Assembly: GCA_947561715.1 (NCBI GenBank) | Contig: OX387205.1 | Span: forward strand, 12,591,001 to 12,655,000 | Source of the DNA: Ascidia mentula | Lineage: Eukaryota > Chordata > Ascidiacea > Phlebobranchia > Ascidiidae | Direction: 5' to 3' | Length of the DNA: 64,000 bases | Part shown: positions 1-32,800 of the stretch, piece by piece | Position numbering within the stretch: the first letter of the stretch is position 1 | Layout of the letters: every line of letters starts with the position of its first letter | Position numbers and translations under genes: made by a program | Notes under the pieces: generated by a model | Seen by the model: only the letters and a program-made list of their open reading frames with translations | Databases searched by the model: none | Told to the model about the DNA's origin: nothing

Positions 1-1327
1 TTGAAACAAAGAAGGCATTTTGACTCAAAAGGTACTTTCCCATTCTAATGTTTCGCGCCAATGATTTCATAGAAAAGCATAATTTTTTTATTTGCTTACT
101 ACCCCGTTAGTGTCAGTGTAACGTTAAGTTATCTTGCAAAATTGGGTTACAGAAGACAGATAAACAATAAATAGACTTTATTTTTCAGGTTTCTTAAGTA
201 CCTCTGCCAATAATTTTACTGAGCTCACAAAAAGTCTTTTGACGGAACAAAAAGTCATATTATATGAAGTTAAATTTAATGTAAGCTGACATTTTGTGGT
301 TGCAAATACATCCAATCATAGCTTCTGTTTGCGGGGTCATGTTACAAGTTAAAAAAACGTTTAGTTATGTACCTGTCGGGCGTTATTTAAAACGTCTACA
401 TAAATAATAACACTGCCGACTCCCATATGACTGCTGATAAAAAGGCTACTAACCCAAGAATTTGCACGAGTACAAAAGTCTCTGTCTGTTCGTCTGTGTC
501 TTTCCTAAGTTCGTGTCTCGTATGTTCGTGCCTCGCATGTTCTAGTCTTGTCTCCTTTGTTCGAACCTCGTATATTTTTACGCAAAATACAGGCCTATGG
601 CTTAATTAAAAAAAATACATACAGGGTTATTTGTGTTCGGTTTACCCCGTGACTCATTTGAAAAGGCGGCTTGTTGCTGGAAGTGTCATAAAATAGGTCG
701 ATCGGGTATTTAATTGTCTTCCGTACTGAACGAATAGCTCGGTCGCCGCAAATGTGTGTTTGCAGCGTGATTATTATTCGACGTTAATAAAAAAACGGTT
801 TATGCTACAAAATCACAACATAATATATGAAAAATATGATATTGTGGATACATACCCAAGTTCTTTAATATTTGAAAAGGACGACAAATTTTAAAATGTT
901 TGTTAGTACAAATTCAATGGAAAAAAAATGCATAAAAATTTTAAAGTCTTTTCTAGAAAAAAAGTGCTCAGGACACTTTCCTGAAACCAGAATTTCGGAA
1001 CTAGAAACTTGAAGAAGGAAAAAAAGGCACGTTTCCAAAACAATGCGCTCGCTCGATTCCAAAAGCGGTCGATTGTGATGTAGTCTTCTTTAGGAATAAG
1101 TAGTTCGCATCAGAAACGATCATTTTTATTGTTATTTGTGGATTATGTTATGGAAAGAATTGTTGCGGTAACAATTATAATTACTGTTTAAATGGTATTT
1201 TTTGTACAGACGTAAGACACTGATGTTGTGTAGTTGCCTGACAAGTGCTGGGCATGTGATGTTGCGTGGACTATCATGTTGGAATGATATGAATAAGTAT
1301 TATTGGACATATATATACTAAAGAAGC
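1..1327. other. Upstream region of MAP3K1, no gene seen
   Basis: AT-rich DNA with no convincing coding exon on either strand. It must hold the promoter and 5' UTR of the MAP3K1 gene, but I see no clear TATA box. A degenerate short repeat lies at 488-573. The last 30 bases before the start codon are AT-rich (TATATATAC) and contain AAAG just upstream of AAGCATGG, which could serve as a splice or trans-splice acceptor. Confidence 0.5.
488..573. repeat. Degenerate 15-bp tandem repeat
   Basis: Units of the form GTTCGTGTCTCGTAT lie at 509-523 and 524-538. A diverged unit follows from 539 and a further one, GTTCGAACCTCGTAT, is at 559-573. A partial related unit starts at 488. The array is a short decayed minisatellite with no visible function. 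Confidence 0.55.
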
Positions 1328-23083
<21,756 letters not shown>

Positions 23084-23335
23084 AAACAGAGACAAAGTTT
23101 GTGGATTGTTTACTTCGGAAAGAGGATGGATAGAGATGTCTCTAGAAGTCTCTCAAAGTTTGTGACGTCTCAAACTTATTTTTATGTCGTATTTTGTGGT
23201 AATTTGTCCGTTTTAGCCGATTTTTGGTTGTCTGAGTCCGCGATTCCAATGCCTCTCCACTTTATGCTGGTTCACATATATTTACACTGCAAGGTCACAC
23301 TCAGACGTGTTCACTTCAACTTTTATACCTTTTTT

Positions 23336-23389
23336 AGTATTTACGTGTGTTAGTATTTACGTGTATTAGTATTTACGTGTATTAGTATT
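23336..23389 (+). repeat. 16-bp tandem repeat in MAP3K1 3' UTR
   Basis: AGTATTTACGTGTGTT is followed by two copies of AGTATTTACGTGTATT and a partial fourth unit. It begins about 250 bases after the MAP3K1 stop, so it probably lies in the 3' UTR. Confidence 0.8.
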
Positions 23390-25112
23390 CTTCTAGTGTG
23401 TTTATTCTCCCATCTTCATTGCCGCCGCTTTTTGTAGATTTTATCCTCGTTCATATTTCACATCATTCATATAACGATCACTTCCTCTCTGACAACGTTT
23501 GCCCATCTTTTGGTCGTGTATCAGTTCTATATTTCTGTCAAATGAGACTTTCTGCCAAGCCTCACTTCTCTGCAAGTGGGCGTGTATGCCGGAGCTGCTG
23601 CATCGTGAGCAGTATTTTGTTTTTTTACACATCCAAGTGCGTGTTCGACTCTTGCTGTTAGAAGTTCCCCGTCAAAAAAAGTATTTTCAAGTTTTAGTGC
23701 TGCTTTATCGGCTGACCATTCACTTGCCGCCAGTATTGCAGGATATCTCCTGTGTGCCACTATTGCGGCTTGTATTTTGCGTCTGCGAATGCCCTACGCC
23801 TGGTGATAGCGACTTTTACACATATATGTGTGTGTTTTTTACGTATCGGGCTCGGAATCGTAACAACACATTTAAATACGTTTTTTCGTGGCTATAATTT
23901 ACCTATCCTTGTGTCTTTGTGTAGAGTGCGGCTGTATTCACCAGGGTAATTTAAACGGCTTACTGGATCATATAAACTATGTTTGTGTAATAAATGGGAA
24001 TGATTGTAATCCTGTCGAGAATTTGACATTACTTTGTGCCGTATACGCTGTACATACTCTCTTGTTGCTTATTTTAAGGTTGACAAATTTACTTCTTATA
24101 CTCAGTGTGTTGCCAATATATCGTCATTCCTTTGTGTTGAAATTCCACGCCAGGTGCCCCATTATAAAACCCTTCTACCACTGCTTACAATATAACCCCT
24201 ATGGCTTGCTAGAGCCTTAGTGAGCAAAATTTCTGACAATCCTGGAGGCTTAAAAGTTACTCCGTGCCCAAGAAACAAGCTGACTTTGTTGTCAACATAT
24301 ATATCAAACTATAGTAGTGTTTGTTTGCTCCACATTTACATCTACGAACTCAAAATTAGCCTGAGAAAGGTGTTTTCTAATTTCGTATACAATTTGTATT
24401 ATAGTCCTATTCTTAATTTGAAGTATTCCGTGTCGTTTTTACCCCTTATTTACTGCCATTCCCCTGTGAACTATCTAACTTTTTCCCAGTTTTTTCATCG
24501 ACAAAACCCCGAACTTACCCGCTTAAACACTGTCACCCTTTACCATTACTGTGGACGTTTCTCAGCTTTAAATATTCCTTTTTTACCCTTTTCAATGAAC
24601 CCTTCTTCTTGGTCTTGACCCCGGTAACGTAACTACCACGTTATCACTTAATACCTTGACCTTGTTTTGTTAAAGTATCTCTTGTATAAGCGCCGGGAAA
24701 AGGTTGTTTTTCCTCTGTCGTTTTCTATTGGTCTGTTTGTGGAAGGCGTCTGCTTATTGTACGTGTTCGCGTTTGGAATTCTGCGATGGTTCGTGGTGTG
24801 GTAAAAAGAACTCTTTGCTCTGTCATGAGCCGGATTGAAGTGTAACCATTGGTGTTGTTGAGATATATTCTGTACGTTGGTTATTGTTGTCAAGTGGAAA
24901 ATGGTTGAAGAAGACCGTGTTTGTCGCAACGCTACTTCGGTCGCGCAAACCTTTGTATTGTTCGTGTGTTGTTTCGTGTCTCAATCGCAAATACAAGTGA
25001 AACCCCGCGTCTCAATGCCTGTAACGCTACATGCGAAAAAAGCGATGAACAAAATTTAGAGATTTACGAAACAAAACCAGAATAAATGTGTGTGCAAAAA
25101 TAGCCATAATAA

Positions 25113-25179
25113 TTGAGAGCTGCTGTAGGGTTTCATACAGGTCGAAACAGTGCGTGTACACCCTGTCTGCAGCTCTCAA
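25113..25179 (+). ncRNA. Hammerhead-ribozyme-like relic 4
   Basis: An 11-bp perfect outer stem (TTGAGAGCTGC with GCAGCTCTCAA) encloses ATACAGGTCGAAACAG and CCCTGTC. This is the layout of a type I hammerhead: long stem I, GAAA box, short stem III (ACAG/CTGT) and a cleavage-site C. The CTGATGA box is worn (CTGTAGGG) and stem II is weak. It lies between the MAP3K1 and PARP-like genes. Confidence 0.45.
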
Positions 25180-25807
25180 AAACCAGAATTCTTCTGGTAC
25201 CCGAGTCTTCAGTGTTTTTTTATCCAGAGCGTTTCAAAAATAAACGTATATGCCTACGCTAAATTTGTTCCACTTGGTTTTATAGTCGTTTTATCTTAAC
25301 GCAATAACAAGTTCAACAATGTGTTATTTTCTGTCACTTTACCCCACGCTGACCACAGCCTAGTGGTATGCAAAGTCGCAACACGAGCAAACTAAACCGA
25401 CACACAGTAACAGTAATGTCAATGTTGTAGGACTGGTCCAGGTCCGCGAATGTCACACAATGTTAGCTTTATTATCTGTAAATTTGGCGCTGTACAAACG
25501 TTGATATAACATATATTATTCAAATCAGCTGCAGTAAATTAGCACTAGTGCGCGATGTTACAAATAGGCTTTAGTAATAAAACACAAAGATTGTTAAAAG
25601 ACAATTTGTACAAATACTAGAAACGAATAGCTGTCAGTCCAAATACAGCGTTTATAAAACAAACTTTGCATAAAAAAAAACAGATAAAGCAACAAGTTTA
25701 AAATTTACATTAAACGATGCGAAGTTCACTGTAAACCGACAGTTTAATATACAACACGTAAAGGAACTACAGTAAGTATTTGAAGGCAAAATGTCACAAG
25801 AAACTTA

Positions 25808-26874
25808 TCAATAAGCTTTGTAGGTGAGCAAATACTTAGGGTAAGCATTAGAATTATTGAAAACTTCGGTTTTGTTTCCGGTGCTTTTGTTTTTGCCATC
25901 ATTAATAACCTCGGCAAGGAACATACGACGAAGTTTATGGCTGTCAGCCCTGGCCACGTCCAGCACAGGGTTTGTATGAAACGTTGTGCCACGGAAATGA
26001 ATGCGAGAGTTTCTTGCTGCAAATGTAAAATTATAACCAGTCACAAAGCTTTATGCTGATACTGGATACAGTTGTAATATTATCGGATAATGACAGGTGA
26101 CCAGGATGGAAATACGCTTTACTGCTTGTTAAAAATACGTGTCATCCGTACAGCTAAGGTTTTTCACGTAGAGCGGTTTAATTATCAACTGACGGAATGG
26201 CAAAATCAGCAAACATTTTACCAACTGAATACAAAGGTCATAAGACCGACTCCAGTCGAAAGAAACTCGGGTTAATGTTATTTCCTGTAGAAGATAACCA
26301 CAGCAATGCCATGTTTACTTTTTTCAAATCATACCTTCAACGTCGCTGTTCCACCCGTTTTGACAGATAAATATGCTTCGCTCCTCCGATTTCACGCCGT
26401 GAAACATTTCAACAGTCTTCCACACCGACTTTATTGCTTGCGCGAACTTTTGATAAAGTGCCGGGTTTTTTAGTTCTTCAACCTGCGCAAAAATAACAGG
26501 CGAGAATCATCAGAAAGATTTTCTTATGTCAAAATATATTCAGTTTGTGTAAACTGGCACTTCGCTGTGCTTCTACGAGCCTTAGCGCTATTGGCTACCA
26601 AGTAGTTTAACTTGTATAATACATCGGATCACACACTTGCGTGTGAAATGCACAGCTTGCTGCGGTTTTAGAGAGAATGCGACGCTTTTTGCTGGTTAAT
26701 AAGAGCTAATGTCGAAACATTACCCGCGCGACCAAATATTTACCTTTACGACTGTCTTGATGTAAGTTGATCCTTTGCGAAACTTCCCCACCACGTTTTT
26801 ATAGTCGGGGCTATCTTTGTGTAATTCCTCCAATGCCCATTGGTCTGTTTTGAGGTCTTTCCAGTGATTCCAGC
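25808..26874 (-). other. PARP catalytic domain with altered triad
   Basis: Exons 26874-26744, 26482-26335 and 26016-25808. Motifs: WNHWKDLKTDQWALEEL at the start, MFHGVK carrying the NAD-binding His (about residue 1357), FRGTTFHTN where active macro-PARPs have GTYFA, and YPKYLLTYKAY at the C-terminus, like YPEYLI in PARP14. The Tyr of the H-Y-x triad is Thr here (about 1390) although the spacing from His is normal. PARP9 and PARP13 also have altered triads, so weak or absent transferase activity is inferred. Confidence 0.85.
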
Positions 26875-29800
26875 CTGTATAAAATAACCGGATTGAAGTA
26901 ACTGCTGAAACTCCTAATTTTCAACCGAAAACATCGAATGCAGCTTGAATGTACGCAACATTCGTCATTTTTTTAAATGTATATTTTGTTGGAAAGTTTG
27001 GTAAACAGCGAAAAGAAACCTGGGCCAATGTATTTCGTCTGTCTGTTTTTGTTGATATGGGTGCCGGGGTTTTGTTTCCTTTCCGATTTCCTGTTTTCGT
27101 TCCATTTTTGCCTCTGCTCCTGTCGGGTTCGCATCAACTCCGTTTCGTCTTTCTGCTTTCGCCTTTTTATTTCTTCTTCGTCCTTGAACATTATCACGGT
27201 TATTTGTTTCCGTTAAAGTTTTTTCTATCGGTTTAATGGCAAACTTACCTGAGCTAACTTTTGTCTCCGTTCATTGAAATCGTAGCTATTGCTAACTTGA
27301 CCCCGGGAAGGACTTTTCCCGCCATTTTCTCTCTTGTATGGTGGTGAATCGTTATGACTACTTGCACTCGTCCCTGGGTAATTATCGTATCTTTCTGAAG
27401 ATTGGCCGTAATCTTCATAATACTGATAACTTCCATGGGGTCGCTCCTCTGCAGATCCTGGACTTTTAGTTGGCGGTATCTCATAATATCGCTTTGTTGG
27501 TCGGTGTGGATTTTGACTTGTACTGGGTCGTTGATTTTCAACATTAGGAGGACTTCTGCTGGTGGGTCTCGTCCGATTTGAAGATAGAATCTTTTTAATC
27601 GACCTCAACGCTTCCTCAGCTTTCTTTCCTTGGGCAGTTATAACAGTTGTATCCCTGCAAAAGGCGGTTGAATATTAAAATGACGATGGCACTTTACTAA
27701 GTGAAAAAGAAAGCGCATGATAAGCCCACCTGGTTGATTTAAATTCGATCAAGACGCCGAGTCTCTTCTCAAGCTCATATATTTCTTCGTTACGTGATCT
27801 GGCTTCGTTGTAAGACACTGTGATGGAATTGCCGGACACAGAAATGTCATCATTATCGCTGTGGAATTCCATGCCCCGTTGCAGCGCCATCCACGCCTAC
27901 ATCACATCAGATCAAACGTTATTGGCCTCAAATATTGATAATGGTGACATTTCTTTAAATTTAAATAGGATTTATTACAATGTAACGAGGCGATGTGCAA
28001 ATATTCCTCCCTGTTGGAAACTAGTTCAAAAAATGTATTCGGGGCAAACTATGATTGGTGATGAAACACAAAAATACCCCTCGCGAAAGAAATTACACAT
28101 TTTTCCTCTGTGTAGAAGGATACTTTATCCAAACTGCACAAAACTTTCATCCCGCCATGTAATATTGGCATCTCATACCAAAAAAACACATATTTTGTCA
28201 ATAACGGTATCTGTCAATCTTTGCAAATGGACTTCGTTGAACGTTACCTCATCCACCAGACCTCGCTCCTTGGCACACAGTAGAACGCATCCGTTGTCAC
28301 TTCTCCCTTCTGAGCCTTGTTTTGTGTGGAAGCGATCGTGATCGCGGACATTGCTATCTGTTCAGGAAAAGTATAACAACTTCTTTATACAAAGGACTTG
28401 TACAGCAGTCATTCACCTACATATTTACTGTAGATCGGAAATCATGTTTAATTTAGCAAACATGTTAAGCTTAAAACTAATACTCAGAATTTGACTTGGG
28501 TTAAAGTTCGCAAGCATAATGTTACTATATACCGGTTGAGGAAGTTATGTATACTGACCGTCGCTTAGCGCTTCTTTACATTCCGGCATCAGGGAAGCAT
28601 TGTATATTACCAAGCGAATTTCCCTCAAATTCCGCGGATTACCGGCAACAAATTGTGCAATGGCTGCTTTAATGGAGTTCACAACTGTTGTAATCGTGAA
28701 AACTTTAAGGCCTGTAAACATTGAAAATCAAAATGTTAAAATTTATAGAAACGTTTACCTCCAAGGTTAAAATCTGTTGGCTTGCTTACGAGACAAACAT
28801 ATTTCACAGAAGTTCAAATAAATTCTAATATTAGATAAATACGTCATCGCTGATTATTTAAAATATAATGTTGTTACATTTTCAGCATGGATTAACAAGG
28901 CTACACATTTTCTCTGTTTGTTTACTTGTATAAAAAGCATTTGTTTGGGAGTGAATCCTTGCTACTACAAAGGAAACTGTCAAAAAATCAAAAATTACAA
29001 ACCCGTTCCAATGGCTGGCATTGCGACTGTTTTCATTTTACGTCTGTCGGCATCACGAAACAAATCAAGCAACACATCTTGGAAGTGATCAAGACGTTGT
29101 GGGACTGGAAGGTGAAAAATATTATCGCAATTAAGGTTTCCAGAACTTGTTAAAAGAAAATCTGGGAATGATGGTTTCTTCCTAAATCCGTCGCATTCTT
29201 TTTGAATTTTTCCACTGCGACCACGACCAAGAATTGAACGACCAACTTGGCTTGCTACAATAACCCACATTAGTCGTAATAATTACCATTGAACAAGGAA
29301 TTAAAGAGGTTAAATTGCACACCGTTAAGCTGAAATTCCGCATTTGTTGGATTGACAATTGCGTCGCACGTTTCCATTGTGATATCGCCTTGCTTCACAA
29401 GCAGAGTGACATTTCCAATTCTAATTTTGTCCCGGGGTCGGTCCTCAGACCGCGCAGGTGTTAACTAGAGGGAAACCCAGATTTTAACATGTAATTAGCG
29501 CTTTGGTTAAAAACTATGTATTTTACCACTTCGAGAAGACAAAAGATTGCGAGAAAAAATTGGAAAAAAATGAGTAGTTAAAAATGAGTGGTAAAAAATG
29601 AGTGGAAAAAACACAGCTTTGGGGCAAGGGATCTCAAGGTATTGTGTAATAAGAAAGGTTGGAAAACACAGAATTGGGGCATGAAATTCTTTAAAATGTA
29701 TATTTTGAGTTCAGGATTTTGTGTTGGATACCTGTGGCGTTGTTTCAGTGCAGTCGGTTGAGAACTTTTCAAGAGCTTCCATGAAATAATACAGAGTATA

Positions 29801-32800
29801 TTCATCGCCATACTCAACCAAGTCGATCTGCAAAGCGTTGTACTCAATGTTATGATACAGTAAATTAGTAGAGGTCATCCATTTTTCGTCTAAGATTTTA
29901 TGGATCGATTTATTAAAGTCTCCAGCCGATATATGCAAGAATGTATAACATTCACTATGATAGTATTGTTTACAATACTTATCGCACTGACTGATATGCT
30001 TTCTACGGTAACAGATGAGTCAGTATAACAAAAACAGTACTGATAGTGTATTACGTACTCTTTTAACAAAAGAATCGAATTTCGTTGCGAAGTATTCCAG
30101 GATGGCGTCCACAATGAGACCCGTGCATACGGTGACGTCACCACCAAAGACGCCACAACTAATGGCCGGAATTGCGACTGATGAGAGGCGATAGGCGTCT
30201 GCTTCCCGCAATATGGATTCTACACACTTCATCACACATCTTTTTGGGTCATTGCCGCGGGAACGTCCGTACCATCTGCAAAAATACACTTCGTAAAAAA
30301 TAACGGTTTAACCCAAGGGTGCTCAAATCAAATAAAGATGACTACCAAACTATTTTGTACTATCGCTAAATCTGTGTGGAGTCCAAAATTACTCTTTATG
30401 AGTTATTTTGGATACCTGACAAGATAGGACAGATCTGTCGGTAGCACCTGGCAAACAGGCTGGTTCCTTAATCTATGATAAGTCTTTATTAATTGCTGAA
30501 TCACCCTTTGTATGGACTACGGGGTATAGTAAACGAACACAAAGTTTTTATTTTTTAGCTCGGCTTGTTTTCCAAATTACAAAACCTTATGGGACAAGGT
30601 AATAAACTGCAACAGTCTGCCCTTACGTCGGTCCCACAACGTGAATGATCTTCCTTGGTGGTAAATCTCCCGCTCCGGTTGTGACCGCTTCGCCAACAGG
30701 AAGGTAACCACGGCGTTGACGAATATCATTCATTTCTCGTTGAATAGTGAAGCCACCTTCAAAGACAGCGTGGTTGGTATAATAACATACATGGAAATAT
30801 ACCATGTTGCTTTCGATCCTACAATAACGCCATATATTTTCATATTGCTCGAAAACACACTTATTTAACTACAAATAGTGAAACCTGCCGTAGTGTGTTT
30901 ATTCGTGAAATCAATTTACCAGTGTTTCCCATCCCATTTAATGCATTATCCTAACGGCATTGCACCAAGCACCATAATAAGAGTAAGTTATGTTGAGATC
31001 AAAACCTACATGCTATGTTCCCAACTTGGCTCATAATGGCATTCACTGTCAATATTCCGGACTCGGTCAAATATTCGAATCCGACACAATATTTATGATA
31101 GAAAATACAATTCTGAACGCACCAGAACGAAGAATGCTCCCAGACACTCCACCTTGTCTCAACTCCAGTTGTGTATTAGAGGTGTTCACTATTGCGTCAC
31201 AAGTCATCTTTGTGATGTCAACTTTCACAACGCGCACGATGACGTCATAATCTTTCAGTTTTCTCGTGGACAACACATGACCCTTCAACGATTAAAAGCA
31301 CAATTTTGGGTTAAAAATTCGACACGAATACACATGAATTCATATTATTGGCTCCATGCTAATGTATATGATTTATTGTAAAACTGAGCCTGATGGCACT
31401 ATTGGTTTAGCTTTTGCTTGCTTTCCACCGTGTTCTCAATGGTTGCACGTAATTTGGTGCCTAACGGATGCCGGTGATTGTATGGTTACCACAAAGTGAA
31501 TGTCTTTGACTAGCTGACAAAATCGTCTACAATAGTAACACCAAGCTGCACTGATGACAGTTCACAGTAATACACTAATACACACTGTTGTTACCGGCTC
31601 TGGCCTTTTGATAGTTTGAACTTGAGGTGGTGGAGAAGAAGACTTATCTTTGATAATAACCACACAGGCACCGTTTTTTTCAACTTGCTCTACTATTCTT
31701 TTTCCACTTTTGGACTTTAAAAACCGCAAATCTTCTTCCGAATCAAGTTGTTTCTTGGATATCACAAGCTGTGGCGCCATCTCCTCTACCAGGTGTTTCG
31801 CTGAGAAAAACTTTATATTTGTGGCAAAATCATCGCTGTAAAGATGGAATATTAACAAGGGAATTAAATCAGTGGGTTCATTTTTTCTAGGGCGTTTTAA
31901 TTTTTTTGTTAACAGGCGAAACAACAAAAAAACATTTTCAAAACTACATATAAAGATAAACTTTAGGTATGTTTGGTTCTACAAGTGCCACAAAGCCTTT
32001 GTTTTCATATCATGTATAGTGAACAGTGCGCTTTAATCTGATCAGGTTTTTTTTCTAACATAGCATCTACATAGTTTAGGTACAAATTTAATCAATAAAC
32101 AAAAGACGAAATCTTCCCAACCTCTGATACATTCTTGGTCTTGCCCAACAACCAGAATTCCTCTACCATCGGCCGACATGGAGATTTTTACATTTGAAAG
32201 AACGTTCCGACATGTTTCATCATTCTTAGCAATCTCGCTGAACCATCTTGCGACAATTTGTTTGAGTTTAATGGAATGTGTTGAAGAATGGCTCCCATTT
32301 CTGTCGGGTGATAAGGATTCTGTGCTGGTTCCAGCACTCCGACCTCCAGTTTCTTTCTGTTGGAAGATGTAAAAATATACTTTTTACGCATCTTCAAGTT
32401 TCACTGAAATTCCACCAACTTGAAATACATTTTTCAACGAAACATTTTACAATTCCGATACCATTAAAATTCCGATACCATTAAAAAAAACTTTACCATT
32501 TCTCTCTTTTTAATCATATGGTACACTTCTTTTGCTATTCGCTTCAGCGTTTTTGATTTATTTATATTTTTAATTTAATTCATTAATTTCCAACAGCACC
32601 TGCGTACAAAAATTACCTTCAGTTTTTCTAAAAAAAGATCAACCTCCGACTCAAGTCCAGAAACAGTCACCTTTCCTTTTTCTCCATCATCCCACCTGAA
32701 TTAATATAGGTTATTAGGAAGAGGTTGACTATGGTCGGATGACTTAACAAGCCTTCAAGGACATTCAATTTCTTCCATGGGCATGATTACTTTCTTAAAG

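Larger units (their letters stand above)
23084..25807. other. MAP3K1 3' flank and convergent intergenic DNA
   Basis: No coding exon recognised on either strand. The MAP3K1 3' UTR starts here; candidate poly(A) signals on the plus strand are AATAAA at 23989 and another near 25081. The PARP-like gene's 3' UTR enters from the right; a minus-strand AATAAA lies near 25470. The region also holds a 16-bp tandem repeat (23336-23389) and a hammerhead-like relic (25113-25179). Confidence 0.6.

Noticed and set aside
24220-24618. 132-codon open frame downstream of MAP3K1
   Set aside because: Hydrophobic, low-information composition, no splice or domain support; it lies in the 3' flank and looks like chance.
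31801-31860. Earlier acceptor (TTTACAG) for the PARP exon ending at 31595
   Set aside because: It gives phase 2 while the upstream exon ends in phase 1; the acceptor TTTTTCTCAG before 31800 fits.
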